61,627 nucleotides of DNA from Cupriavidus pauculus (GCF_002858765.1 NZ_PJRP01000017.1:57125-118751); one strand, 5' to 3'; numbered from the stretch's first letter, positions 8,073-17,269 are shown. Numbers and translations: made by a program. The notes: generated by a model from the letters alone, not told the origin.

Positions 8073-9141
8073 ATTGCGTTTGCACCCATTTGCGGTACTC
8101 GCCCGACATGACGTCACGTACCCATGGCTGGTTGTTGAGGTACCAGGCGACTGTCTTGGCCAGGCCGGTTTTGAAGGTTTCGGAGGGGCGCCAGCCTAGT
8201 TCGCTTTCGAGCTTGCGGGCATCGATTGCGTAGCGGCGGTCGTGGCCGGGCCGGTCCTTCACGAAACGGATCTGTTCGCGATAGGAGCCGGCGGTGCGCG
8301 GTTGCAGCGCGTCGAGCTGGTCGCACAGCGCGTGGACGACTTCGAGGTTCGTTTTCTCGTTCCAGCCGCCTACGTTGTAGGTGTCGCCGACTCGTCCGCG
8401 CGTCAGCACTTCGCGGATCGCGGCGCAGTGGTCGCCGACATAGAGCCAGTCGCGCACATTTGCGCCGTCACCGTACACCGGCAGCGGCTGTCCCGCCAGC
8501 GCGTTGGCGATCACCAGCGGCACCAGTTTTTCCGGAAACTGGTACGGACCGTAGTTGTTCGAGCAGTTTGTCGTGAGGACGGGCAGCCCATAGGTGTGGT
8601 GCCAGGCGCGCACGAGATGGTCGGAAGCCGCCTTCGACGCCGAGTAGGGGCTGTTTGGCGCGTAGCTGGTGGTCTCCGAGAACGGGGCGTCAGCGGGCCC
8701 CAGGGAGCCGAACACCTCGTCGGTGGAGACGTGCAGGAAGCGGAAGCCCGCCTGTTCGGCGTCGGGCAATCCGCACCAATAGCCGCGCACGGCTTCCAGC
8801 AGCGTATAGGTGCCGCCGATATTGGTATCGATGAAGGCCACCGGCCCCAGTATGGACCGGTCGACATGGCTTTCTGCCGCAAAGTGGATGACCGCGCGCG
8901 GGCGGTACCGGGCAAGCAGGCTGTCCATCGCCGCCCGATCGCCGATGTCGGCCTGGACGAAGATGTGGCGCGCGTCGCCATCGAGTTCGTCCAGGCTGCG
9001 CCGGTTTCCGGCGTAGGTGAGCTTGTCGACGTTGATGATACGGTCGGCCTCGGCGGGACCGGCGGCCGGACGGCGCAGCCAGTCGAGCACGAAGTTGGTG
9101 CCGATGAAGCCGGCGCCACCGGTGACGAGTATGGATGACAT
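8062..9141 (-). CDS. rfbB: dTDP-glucose 4,6-dehydratase
   Basis: A 359-residue NAD-dependent dehydratase forming dTDP-4-dehydro-6-deoxy-D-glucose. It shows the GGAGFIGTNFV nucleotide-binding motif, AAESHVDRSI, the STDEVFG segment carrying the catalytic Thr-Asp-Glu, YSASKAASDHLVRA with the Tyr/Lys pair, and NNYGPYQFPEKL. First gene of rfbBDC. Its partner rfbA is not beside it but 15 kb away at the end of the plus-strand polysaccharide operon, so the rhamnose pathway brackets the locus. The start lies 18 bases downstream of the 2OG oxygenase stop, so the minus-strand genes from 11007 to 6583 could be one transcript. Confidence 0.96.
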   Translation of the reverse strand: MSSILVTGGAGFIGTNFVLDWLRRPAAGPAEADRIINVDKLTYAGNRRSLDELDGDARHIFVQADIGDRAAMDSLLARYRPRAVIHFAAESHVDRSILGPVAFIDTNIGGTYTLLEAVRGYWCGLPDAEQAGFRFLHVSTDEVFGSLGPADAPFSETTSYAPNSPYSASKAASDHLVRAWHHTYGLPVLTTNCSNNYGPYQFPEKLVPLVIANALAGQPLPVYGDGANVRDWLYVGDHCAAIREVLTRGRVGDTYNVGGWNEKTNLEVVHALCDQLDALQPRTAGSYREQIRFVKDRPGHDRRYAIDARKLESELGWRPSETFKTGLAKTVAWYLNNQPWVRDVMSGEYRKWVQTQYAA

Positions 9142-9159
9142 GTGACCCCCTCGCGCCGG

Positions 9160-9963
9160 TCAGCGGCCGACGATGCGTCGCGCCAACGCCTTGGCGTAAG
9201 GCGGGGTAATTCCAGTCAGGATGTCCCGTGCAGTCAGTGGAAAGTCGGTGCCGGGTGCCGCCTGGAAGCGCGTCGTGTGAACGTCGGCCACCTCGTCCTC
9301 GGGGCGGCCGTTCGAATAGTAGTAGAGCGCGATCGAACGCCGCGAGACGCCTTGCGGGCAGGCCAGCGGCACGGGGTGCCCGTGCCAGGAACATTCGTTC
9401 GTACTGAAGACGACCAGCCGGTTGCCAATCGGCGCGATCTTGCGCACGCAATGCTGCACGCTCTCGTCCCACAGTTGCAGGTGGCCGGCCCAGCTATCCT
9501 CCCAGGTGTCGTTGAGGTAGAGCAGTACGTTCACCCGTCGGTCGAGCTTCCATTCAAGGTGGTAGTTGTAGTCGATATGCAGGCCCAGGTGGCCGCCGGG
9601 CAGCGTCTGGTGCAGCCCGCCGCCATGCAGGTGAGGATCGGGCACCAGCCCGCGCACGCCGGTCAGCGTCTCCAGAAAGCGAACGAAGCCAGGGCCGTTC
9701 AGTTCGACGATCAAGGCGCGCAGCGCGGGCGGGATGGCATAGAAGTCCTGGATCTGGAGCTTGAGGTTCTCGGTAGCCGACTGATACTTGAACCAGGCGC
9801 CCTCCTTCCGGCTCGGGAACGCATCGCTGGCTTCGTGGTAGATGTCCGGGTCAAGGAAGTCGTCGATACAGGCATGCGGGAAGGGCGGAGCGGTCTTGTA
9901 CGGCTCGGCGAGTTCGCGCGCCATCCAGTCGAGTTTGGCCAGGTCAAGCAAGTCGTTACGCAT
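9160..9963 (-). CDS. 2OG-Fe(II) oxygenase, prolyl-hydroxylase-like
   Basis: A 267-residue member of the 2-oxoglutarate/Fe(II) dioxygenase superfamily (2OG-FeII_Oxy_3 / prolyl 4-hydroxylase-like). The iron-binding triad is visible: His129 and Asp131 in GLHIDYNYH, and distal His194 in CSWHGHP, with Arg208/209 as the likely 2-oxoglutarate ligand. The start at 9963 is preceded by GAGGA at 9 bases; a GTG at 9972 abuts that site. It lies between the GlxA-type regulator and rfbB, all in one direction. Related oxygenases are repeatedly found in polysaccharide loci and are thought to act on sugars or lipid-linked substrates, but the substrate here is unknown. Confidence 0.9.
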   Translation of the reverse strand: MRNDLLDLAKLDWMARELAEPYKTAPPFPHACIDDFLDPDIYHEASDAFPSRKEGAWFKYQSATENLKLQIQDFYAIPPALRALIVELNGPGFVRFLETLTGVRGLVPDPHLHGGGLHQTLPGGHLGLHIDYNYHLEWKLDRRVNVLLYLNDTWEDSWAGHLQLWDESVQHCVRKIAPIGNRLVVFSTNECSWHGHPVPLACPQGVSRRSIALYYYSNGRPEDEVADVHTTRFQAAPGTDFPLTARDILTGITPPYAKALARRIVGR

Positions 9964-9975
9964 GCTCAGCACTCC

Positions 9976-11007
9976 TCAGGTTGCGGTTGGATCCGACCCT
10001 GGGCTCGCCGGCCCCTGGTTCCGATACTCCGTGGGCGACAATGCAAACCGTTTGCGGAAGATCTTGCCGAGCCGGTCGCCGTTGCCCATGCCGCAGCGCC
10101 GGGCCACCTTGTCCACCGGCAGCGTTGTCTTGACCAGCAACTGGCAAATCATGTCGAGCCGCGTCTGCAACAGGTATTCCGACGGCGTCATGCCGATCGT
10201 GAACTTGAAGCGGCGCAGATAGTTACGCTCGCTCATCGCGGCAAAGCGCGCGGCGTCGGCAACCGAAATGGGCTCCATGTAGTGTTCGGCGATCCAGCGC
10301 GCTGAGGCCAGGATCTTGTTTGCTGTGGCGGTCGACAGATCTGGCGTGTCGTCGATGTCGTAGGGCTCGATCTCGGGCATCGTCTCGCGGCGTGGATCGA
10401 GTTGCCGGGCCACCTCGCCGGCCACCTCGGGGCCCAGGTCTGCCTCGATCTGGGCGAGCGCCATGTCGATGGCCGATGGCATGATTTCGGGCGCATGGTC
10501 GGCGCCCCCCCGGCACCAGAAGACCGACGCGGCCGCCCCAGCACCCCCTTCCTGGCCGCTTGCCCCCTCGGCACGCGACACGCGTGGTGCCAGCATCTCG
10601 CGGCCCCGCGTGCTGCGCTCCAGCGTCGATGCGCTGACTTCCATGATGGCGCTGGTCACGCGGGCATCGCGCTCGCTTGCTGGCTCGCGCTCGCTGCAGG
10701 CGATGAACACGGCGCCAAAGCCTCGCTGACCCGCCGCATCGAGACCCTGTGTCCAGATGCGCACCGACGAGGAGCACGCGATGTTGCCGCCGCGATACGA
10801 CAGCAATGACAACTGATAGAACGGTCGGCCGTTACGTTGCAGTTCAAGCTCGTTAGCCACGCGGAAGGCCTCCGCAATGATGCCTGCGGTCAGGAGCGAG
10901 CATCCATCGAACAACAGCAGACCAATGCGTTGCGTCTGGGCGTTTCCGCCGATGAGAAAAGGCCCCGGGGGCCGAGTCGGCGCAGGCATCTCGACAAGGT
11001 GATCCAT
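9976..11007 (-). CDS. GlxA/AraC-family transcriptional regulator
   Basis: A 343-residue regulator with an N-terminal DJ-1/PfpI-like (glutamine amidotransferase class I) domain and a C-terminal AraC-type double HTH. The first part shows RIGLLLFDGCSLLTAGIIAEAFRVAN-type GlxA sequence at about residues 27-52; the C-terminal HTH (ILASARWIAEHY through LSPTEYRNQ) spans about 225-325. The usual nucleophile-elbow region around residues 100-170 is unusually Gly/Ala/Arg-rich and poorly conserved, so this domain is unlikely to be catalytic. AAGGGG precedes the ATG. It stands next to the polysaccharide control region and is divergent from manC, so it is the best local candidate for regulating the operon. 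Confidence 0.9.
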   Translation of the reverse strand: MDHLVEMPAPTRPPGPFLIGGNAQTQRIGLLLFDGCSLLTAGIIAEAFRVANELELQRNGRPFYQLSLLSYRGGNIACSSSVRIWTQGLDAAGQRGFGAVFIACSEREPASERDARVTSAIMEVSASTLERSTRGREMLAPRVSRAEGASGQEGGAGAAASVFWCRGGADHAPEIMPSAIDMALAQIEADLGPEVAGEVARQLDPRRETMPEIEPYDIDDTPDLSTATANKILASARWIAEHYMEPISVADAARFAAMSERNYLRRFKFTIGMTPSEYLLQTRLDMICQLLVKTTLPVDKVARRCGMGNGDRLGKIFRKRFALSPTEYRNQGPASPGSDPTAT

Positions 11008-11541
11008 GGCGTGTCCACCCCTTGCGAAGGCGATTCAAAAACGAATCTATTGCATTGCATCATATGCAATTTGCGGCGATGCACAATGGTGCCTGGCTGA
11101 ATTTTCCGTGATGTTGGCTGATCGACGCGGGTGTCATTGAAAATCAGTGAAAATATGCGCCAAGCGCCGCAGCACGATTATCAAAAATGAATCAGATATG
11201 GTAATTGTTACGCCACGTCTGACCGTTTCTGTATGTGTATATGATAAAAGTATCAAGAAAATCAGCGACTTCCCCGTCATTGTGCAATGCGGATGATGCG
11301 TGGCCATATTGCGGGGCATTCGCGCACCGTGGACGGGAACCGTGCACACATATATGCAAGACGAGCCGATGACATAATGACTTTGTATCAACAAAAATAC
11401 GTTTTGAAGTGTATTTTCAAGTTGCATCGGTCAAATCTTCTGCATTATCGGCCATCGGGGAAATGATGCATTCTTGCGCATCTATGCTTCAGTGCAGCAA
11501 AACGGTTCATGCCGTATGCGCTGCCCGAACAGGAGCCCAGG
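11008..11541. promoter_or_regulatory. Control region between GlxA-type regulator and EPS operon
   Basis: 534 bases without a convincing gene and clearly more AT-rich than the flanks. It contains a palindrome at 11054-11070, a repeated TCAGTGAAAAT/GAAAATCAG element near 11138-11155, and several GCATT/AATGC words (11303-11330, 11440-11475). A 97-codon open frame on the minus strand (11134-11427) has no ribosome site and odd composition and is not called. The length suggests complex control of the manC operon. Confidence 0.6.
11054..11070. promoter_or_regulatory. 17-bp palindrome, probable operator
   Basis: ATTGCAT-CAT-ATGCAAT: perfect 7-bp arms, 3-base spacer, 47 bases upstream of the GlxA-type regulator start. 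An extra direct copy of ATTGCAT overlaps it at 11049-11055. Operator function is inferred from symmetry and position. Confidence 0.5.
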
Positions 11542-13053
11542 ATGCCTATCACTGCCCCCGCCGATCTTCCTTCCCACGCCCCCGTCACGTCCGACGACGT
11601 CCAGAGCGCGCTGCGGATCCGACCCGTGGTACTGGCGGGGGGCTCAGGTACACGGCTTTGGCCGCTGTCCCGCAAGCACTGTCCGAAGCAGCTGATCGAT
11701 GTGATCGGGCGCGACTCCCTCTTGCAGTCCACGGTGCGGCGCATGGCGGTGCTACGCGACGACGGTCGTCATGCCCCCGCCGCCGCGATCATCGTGTGCG
11801 GCGAGCCACATCGGTTCATGACGGCGCAGCAGCTTGCGGCGTCCGGCACCGAAGCGCAGATCGTGGTCGAGCCCGCCGGGCGCAACACGGCGCCGGCCCT
11901 GACACTGGCTGCGCTGCTGGCGACGGCGCAGGGGGAAGACGGCATCCTCGTGGTCATGCCAGCCGACCATGTCATTGCCGATACGGAGGCATTCGGCTAC
12001 GCCATTGCACATGCCGCCCGGTTCGCGGAGCACGGCGCCATCGTGACGCTTGGCGTGCCGCCCACCCGCGCGGACACCGGCTACGGCTACATCCGCATCG
12101 GCGCGGCGCTGGGCGACGCGGCGCGCACCATCGACAGTTTTGTCGAAAAGCCTGCCGCCGAGCTTGCGCAGCAGTACGTGGCGTCTGGCGAGTACTGGTG
12201 GAACAGCGGCATCTTCGTCGTACGCGCCAGCACCTGGCTGGCGACGCTGCAGCGCCTGCAGCCAGACATGCATGCGGCGTGCTCAGGTGCCTTCGCGCAG
12301 GGCCGTCAGGACGGCCCGTACTTCTACCCCGATGCCACGGCGTTCGCGGCAATCCCGTCTGACTCGATCGACTACGCCGTCATGGAGCACCTGGCGCGCA
12401 CCGACGGCGTGCAGGGCGTGGTGATGCCGTTGGTGGCAGGCTGGTCGGACCTGGGCTCGTGGGACGCAGTGTGGGATGCCATCGACAAGGACGACGACGG
12501 CAATGCCGCGCGCGGCCGCGTGATGTACGAAGGCGCCACCTCGTGCTATGTCCACGCTGACGGCCGGCTGGTGGCGTGCGTGGGCACCACGAACCTGATC
12601 GTCGTGGAAACGCCCGATGCCGTGTTGGTAGTGGATCGCTCCCAGGTGCAGGGCGTCAAGGGGCTGGTGGAGCGGCTTGCCAGGCAGCAGGGCAGCGAGG
12701 CCGAGAACCATCGCAAGGTGCAGCGGCCGTGGGGCTGCTACGACTCGCTTGATCAGGGCGAGCGCTTTCAGGTCAAGCACATCGTCGTGCACCCAGGAGC
12801 ATCGCTGTCGCTGCAGCTACACCACCACCGCGCCGAACACTGGACCGTCGTGCGGGGCACGGCGCGCGTCACGCGTGGCGAAGAGCAGTTCCTGTTGAGC
12901 GAGAACGAGTCGACCTATATCCCGATTGGCGTCACGCACCGGCTGGAAAACCCCGGGAAGCTGCCGCTCGAAGTCATTGAGGTGCAATCGGGGGCCTACC
13001 TGGGCGAGGACGACATCGTCCGCATCGCCGATACCTACGGGCGCTGCGCCTGA
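11542..13053 (+). CDS. manC: Mannose-1-phosphate guanylyltransferase / mannose-6-phosphate isomerase
   Basis: A 503-residue bifunctional type II enzyme that makes GDP-mannose and isomerises fructose-6-phosphate. The N-terminal nucleotidyltransferase has GGSGTRLWPLSR at residues 33-44 with PKQL following, VMPADHVI and FVEKP; the C-terminal cupin isomerase domain shows RPWGCYDSL and SLQLHHHRAEHWTVV. The start at 11542 is preceded by CAGGAGCCCAGG; the frame extends 33 bases upstream without a better site. First gene of the plus-strand polysaccharide operon; no phosphomannomutase is in the window, so that step must be encoded elsewhere. Confidence 0.96.
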   Translation: MPITAPADLPSHAPVTSDDVQSALRIRPVVLAGGSGTRLWPLSRKHCPKQLIDVIGRDSLLQSTVRRMAVLRDDGRHAPAAAIIVCGEPHRFMTAQQLAASGTEAQIVVEPAGRNTAPALTLAALLATAQGEDGILVVMPADHVIADTEAFGYAIAHAARFAEHGAIVTLGVPPTRADTGYGYIRIGAALGDAARTIDSFVEKPAAELAQQYVASGEYWWNSGIFVVRASTWLATLQRLQPDMHAACSGAFAQGRQDGPYFYPDATAFAAIPSDSIDYAVMEHLARTDGVQGVVMPLVAGWSDLGSWDAVWDAIDKDDDGNAARGRVMYEGATSCYVHADGRLVACVGTTNLIVVETPDAVLVVDRSQVQGVKGLVERLARQQGSEAENHRKVQRPWGCYDSLDQGERFQVKHIVVHPGASLSLQLHHHRAEHWTVVRGTARVTRGEEQFLLSENESTYIPIGVTHRLENPGKLPLEVIEVQSGAYLGEDDIVRIADTYGRCA

Positions 13054-13097
13054 GTCGCGCGCCATCGGTCACCCTTTGGCTCACGGGAGAAGGCGTC

Positions 13098-13844
13098 ATG
13101 CGTTTCATCAAATCATTGCTTGCCAGATCGGGCATCCTGCCCACGCGCTTTACCGCCGCGTCGTCGGCCTTGTCGCCGGGCCTGGCCGATGGCTTGGCGC
13201 CCTCGCACCACGCCGGCCAGCGTTACGCCGGCGCTTACGGTCAGGCCGCCAAGCGCGCGTTCGATGTTGGCGCGGCGCTGGTGCTGTTGCTCCTGCTGTC
13301 GCCGCTGATGCTGACGGTGGCCCTGCTCGTGATGCGCGACGGTGGCCCGTGCGTGTTCGGTCATACCCGGGTCGGGATGGGCGGCCGCAAGTTCTCTTGC
13401 CTCAAATTTCGCTCGATGGTGCGCGATGCCGATGCGGTGCTCAAGGAACTGCTCGCCAGTGATCCGGTGGCACGCGCCGAATGGGAGAAGGATTTCAAGC
13501 TGCGCAACGATGTGCGCGTCACGGCGCTGGGGCGCTTTATCCGCAAGACCAGCATCGACGAGTTGCCGCAGCTATGGAACGTGGTGCGCGGCGACATGAG
13601 CCTGGTGGGGCCGCGCCCGGTAGTGGAAAAGGAGCTCGAACGCTACGGCGAATCGGCGTCGTACTACCTGCGCGTACTGCCCGGCATCACCGGGCTCTGG
13701 CAGGTCAGCGGACGCAACGATGCCGACTACGACAAGCGTGTGACGCTTGATGTGGCCTACGTCCGCAACTGGACCTTTGCCGGCGATATCGTGATCCTGT
13801 TCAAAACAATTGGCGTGGTGATCCATGGTCGCGGCGCATACTGA
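13098..13844 (+). CDS. Initiating undecaprenyl-phosphate sugar-phosphate transferase
   Basis: A 248-residue polyprenyl-phosphate hexose-1-phosphate transferase (WbaP/WcaJ catalytic-domain family) that loads the first sugar onto undecaprenyl phosphate at the inner membrane. This is the short form: only one hydrophobic segment (about residues 55-79) before the catalytic domain, without the four to five N-terminal helices of full-length WbaP. Motifs: KFRSM at 103-107, the DELPQLWNVVRGDMSLVGPRP block with the catalytic Asp, and PGITGLWQVSGR. Its 3' end overlaps wza by 20 bases. Which sugar is transferred (glucose or galactose) cannot be read from sequence. Confidence 0.94.
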   Translation: MRFIKSLLARSGILPTRFTAASSALSPGLADGLAPSHHAGQRYAGAYGQAAKRAFDVGAALVLLLLLSPLMLTVALLVMRDGGPCVFGHTRVGMGGRKFSCLKFRSMVRDADAVLKELLASDPVARAEWEKDFKLRNDVRVTALGRFIRKTSIDELPQLWNVVRGDMSLVGPRPVVEKELERYGESASYYLRVLPGITGLWQVSGRNDADYDKRVTLDVAYVRNWTFAGDIVILFKTIGVVIHGRGAY

Positions 13845-15024
13845 CCTGCCCTGGCGTAAGCGCCTGGCGGCCGTCCTGCTCTGGGGCGTGGTCCTGCACT
13901 TCCTGGGCGGCTGCGCCATGGCGCCTGGCATGACGTACAAGGCCACCACGACGGCGCCGCAGCCGGGCGAGGAATCGGCGCAGCCGGGCGCGCCGGCATC
14001 CAGTCTGCCGCCGATACAGGGCGTGCAGTCCGTGTCGCGCGACAGCCTGGTCGAGATCGACAGCGCGCTGCTTGCGTCGCAGCGTGCGGCACAACCCGAC
14101 GGTGTGGCGCCCGCGGTGCGCGCGCTGTTCGACAAGCCGCGGCCCTACGTCCTGGGCCCCGGCGATGTGCTCAGCATCGTGGTTTGGGGGCATCCCGAAC
14201 TGAACCTGCCTGCGCTGCAGGTGACTAGCGGCGTCGATACGTCGGGGTCGAATGCCGTGGTCACGGGGTACACCGTCGACGCGCGCGGCAATGTTCAGTA
14301 CGCGTTTGTCGGCATGGTGCCGGTTGCGGGGCTGACCGAGGCCGAAGCGCGCGACCGGCTCACGCAGCGGCTGGCCGAGTACGTGCGCAATCCACAGGTG
14401 ACGCTGCGCATCCAGGCGTATCGCAGCAAGCGCGTGTACATGGACGGCGCCGTGCAACAGGCGGGCCTGCAGATCATCAACGACGTGCCGATGACGCTGC
14501 CCGAGGCCATCAACCGCGCCGGCGGGTTCAGCGCGGCGGCGGATCGCTCCTGGATTGCCGTCACGCGCGGTGAGCAAACGGCGCGCGTGAGTCTGCCCGA
14601 CCTGATCGCGAAAGGCGCGAATCCGTCTGACATCCTGCTGCGCGATGGCGACCTCGTGCGTGTCTATGCCGCGAACGACAGCAAGGTCTATGTGATTGGC
14701 GAGGTGGCACGCAACGCCGCGCTGACGATGAACAATGGAAAGTTGAGCCTGAATCAGGCGCTGGGCGACGCGGGCGGCGTGAGCCAGTATTCGGGCGATG
14801 CGCAGCAAGTGTATGTGGTGCGCGGCAACGGCGGCACTCAGCCCCGGGTCTTCCATCTGGATGCCAGCACGCCTTCGGCGATGGCGCTGGCTGACGGTTT
14901 TGCGCTGCAGGCGAACGACGTGGTGTTCGTCGACACGTCGTCGCTCGTGCGCTGGAGCCGGGTGGTCAACCTGCTCCTGCCGACCGCGCAGACCGCGACG
15001 GCAAGCCGGGCGTTGGCGCCGTAG
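13825..15024 (+). CDS. wza: Polysaccharide export outer-membrane lipoprotein
   Basis: A 399-residue Wza-family protein forming the outer-membrane export channel. It has a lipoprotein signal peptide with lipobox FLGGC (Cys30), a Poly_export domain beginning YVLGPGDVLSIVVWGHPEL, and SLBB domains (VYMDGAVQQAGLQ, VYVIGEVARNAALTM). The C-terminal SSLVRWSRVVNLLLP is the typical amphipathic membrane-spanning helix. The start inside the preceding gene gives a 20-base overlap and translational coupling. It is followed 29 bases later by the Wzc-like kinase, its functional partner. Confidence 0.95.
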   Translation: MVAAHTDLPWRKRLAAVLLWGVVLHFLGGCAMAPGMTYKATTTAPQPGEESAQPGAPASSLPPIQGVQSVSRDSLVEIDSALLASQRAAQPDGVAPAVRALFDKPRPYVLGPGDVLSIVVWGHPELNLPALQVTSGVDTSGSNAVVTGYTVDARGNVQYAFVGMVPVAGLTEAEARDRLTQRLAEYVRNPQVTLRIQAYRSKRVYMDGAVQQAGLQIINDVPMTLPEAINRAGGFSAAADRSWIAVTRGEQTARVSLPDLIAKGANPSDILLRDGDLVRVYAANDSKVYVIGEVARNAALTMNNGKLSLNQALGDAGGVSQYSGDAQQVYVVRGNGGTQPRVFHLDASTPSAMALADGFALQANDVVFVDTSSLVRWSRVVNLLLPTAQTATASRALAP

Positions 15025-15053
15025 GCCTTTCGAGTTCCTGGAGACACGCGGTC

Positions 15054-17255
15054 ATGAACACTTCGTACCTGGCAAATCCGGCATATGAGACTGCGTCCCG
15101 CCCGGCGGCGCGCGCCATGAACCCGCTGACGACGCTGTCGGCAAGCCGGTGGCTGATCGTGTGCACGACATCGGCCTGTCTGCTGGCTGGGATTGCCTAT
15201 GCCGTGTTCACGCGCCCGGTCTACCGCTCGGACATGCTGATCCAGGTAGAGCCGAGCACCATCGAAAACCGTTCCACGTCAGGGGACCCGAAGCTCACGC
15301 CCGAGATAAAGCCCGACACTACGTCCGAGATCCAGGTCATCAGTTCGCGCATGGTAGTTTCCCGTGCGGTAGAAGCGCTCCGGCTCCATCTCGACGTCAC
15401 GCCGCGCTACCTGCCGGTGATCGGCTGGTGGCTGGCCGAGCGTGCCCAAGGCTACTCGCGCCCGATTGGCGGCCACGTCTATGGCAAGGAACGTATCGAC
15501 GTCACGACCTTCGACGTGCCCGCGGCCTATCAGGGCCAGCCATTCACGCTCACGCTGGGCGAGCATGGCGCCTTCACCTTGGAGTTGTCGTCGACGTTCG
15601 GCACCCCGGTGGTGTCGCTGCAAGGCCGCGTCGGCATGCTGCTGCGAGCCGACACGCCGCGCGGGCCGCTGGCGCTGCTGGTACGCGCTGCGGATGGGCA
15701 GCCCGGCGCCAGCTTTACCCTGAAGCGCTATTCGGAGACCGCCACCACTGAATGGCTGCAGAAAACGCTGGCGATTGGTGAACGCGGCAAGCAGTCGAAC
15801 ATCATCGGCATATCGCTGGACAGTGTCGATCCGGTCCAGGCGTCGCGCATCCTCAACGAGATCGGCCGGGAGTATGTCGACCAAAATGTGCGCCGCCGCT
15901 CCGAGGAAGCGGACAAGTCGATCCGCTTCCTGGACGAGCAGCTGCCGCAACTGAAGAAGCAGCTGGGGGAATCCGAAAGCCGCTACAACGCCTTTCGCGC
16001 CCAGCAGGGTACGGTCGATACCAGCCAAGAGGCCCGGGCGCTGCTGCAGCAAAGCGTGGAGGCCGAGACCCGGCTTGTGGACCTGCGCCAGAAGCGCCAG
16101 GAACTGCTGACGCAGTACACCGAGAAGCACCCGGCTTTGCTGGCCATTGACGGCCAGTTGCGCGAGGCGCAGGCCGCGTTCTCCGTCGTACAGGGGCGAA
16201 CGCGCCAGTTGCCACTGATCGAGCAGAAGGTCCTGCAACTGCAACGCGACATGCAGGTGGATACGGAGCTGTACACGAACCGGCTGAACGCTCGCCAGCA
16301 ACTGACGCTGGTGCGCGCCGGCAAGGTGGCGAACGTGCGGCTTATCGATCCGGCCACGCCGCCCGAGACACCGATCAAGCCCCGGCGCGGCGTGGCCGTG
16401 GCGGGGTCCCTGCTGACGGGGCTGCTGGCGGGCATCGTGCTGGCGATGGCGCGTCGCCGTATCGTGGGCACGGTGCAGGATCGTGAGGAGATCGAGATCG
16501 CCACGGGCATTCCCGTCTATGCGACGGTGCCGCGCAGCCGCCTGACGGGGCCGCTGGGCACGGCGCGGACCCACCTGCGCGGCGGCCACGCGCAACTGCC
16601 CGATGCGGCCATCGAAAGCCTGCGCGCGGTGCGGACGACCCTGCATTTTGCGCTCAGCGATGCCCCCAACCGCGTGGTGCTGATCACGGGGCCCACCGCG
16701 GGGGTGGGCAAGTCGTTCGTGGCAGCGAACCTGGCGACGCTGGCCGGCGAGTCGAAGCGGCGCGTGCTGCTGATCGATGCTGACCTGCGTAATGGCGTGC
16801 TGCACAAGCGATTCCGGGTCGATCGCGGACCCGGCCTGGCCGAAGTGCTGACCGGCGCCTACGAAGCCGATGACGCGATCCGGCGTGACGTGGCGCATGG
16901 CCTGGACTTCCTGCCGACTGGCGCGCTCACCGCTGGTCCAAGTGAATTGCTGCTGCAGCCCGAGTTGTCGGCACTGGTTCAGCGGGTGGCCGCGCAATAT
17001 GACATGGTGGTGCTCGACGGCCCGCCGCTGCTGCCCGTTGCCGATGCGTTGGTCCTTGGGCGTCTCGCCGGCACGGTGTTCATGGTGGCGCGCCACCGGG
17101 TGACCACGGTCGAACAGATCGATGAAAGCACACGGCGGCTGGCCCAGGCCAGTGTCACGGTGCGCGGGGTGATCTTTAACGACTTCACCGGCGCGCTGCA
17201 TCGCTACAGCTACGCCTACGGCGCTACCGAAGGCCATCCTGGCACGTCAGCCTGA
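15054..17255 (+). CDS. wzc: Chain-length/tyrosine autokinase
   Basis: A 733-residue fused Wzz-type co-polymerase and bacterial tyrosine kinase that controls chain length and export with Wza. The N-terminal membrane segment (about residues 30-50, SRWLIVCTTSACLLAGIAYAV) leads to a periplasmic Wzz/GNVR region with coiled-coil stretches (residues about 280-400), a second membrane segment near 445-465, and a cytosolic kinase with Walker A GPTAGVGKS (about 545-553), Walker A' LLIDADLRNG (about 573) and Walker B VVLDGPP (about 652). The autophosphorylation tail is short: Tyr718, Tyr720 and Tyr722 in RYSYAYG. No separate Wzb-like phosphatase is in the window. Confidence 0.95.
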   Translation: MNTSYLANPAYETASRPAARAMNPLTTLSASRWLIVCTTSACLLAGIAYAVFTRPVYRSDMLIQVEPSTIENRSTSGDPKLTPEIKPDTTSEIQVISSRMVVSRAVEALRLHLDVTPRYLPVIGWWLAERAQGYSRPIGGHVYGKERIDVTTFDVPAAYQGQPFTLTLGEHGAFTLELSSTFGTPVVSLQGRVGMLLRADTPRGPLALLVRAADGQPGASFTLKRYSETATTEWLQKTLAIGERGKQSNIIGISLDSVDPVQASRILNEIGREYVDQNVRRRSEEADKSIRFLDEQLPQLKKQLGESESRYNAFRAQQGTVDTSQEARALLQQSVEAETRLVDLRQKRQELLTQYTEKHPALLAIDGQLREAQAAFSVVQGRTRQLPLIEQKVLQLQRDMQVDTELYTNRLNARQQLTLVRAGKVANVRLIDPATPPETPIKPRRGVAVAGSLLTGLLAGIVLAMARRRIVGTVQDREEIEIATGIPVYATVPRSRLTGPLGTARTHLRGGHAQLPDAAIESLRAVRTTLHFALSDAPNRVVLITGPTAGVGKSFVAANLATLAGESKRRVLLIDADLRNGVLHKRFRVDRGPGLAEVLTGAYEADDAIRRDVAHGLDFLPTGALTAGPSELLLQPELSALVQRVAAQYDMVVLDGPPLLPVADALVLGRLAGTVFMVARHRVTTVEQIDESTRRLAQASVTVRGVIFNDFTGALHRYSYAYGATEGHPGTSA

Positions 17256-17269
17256 CACGGAGAACCGAC

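Noticed and set aside
11134..11427. 97-codon open frame on the minus strand in the EPS control region
   Set aside because: No ribosome site, AT-driven composition, no domain-like pattern; open by chance in a control region.
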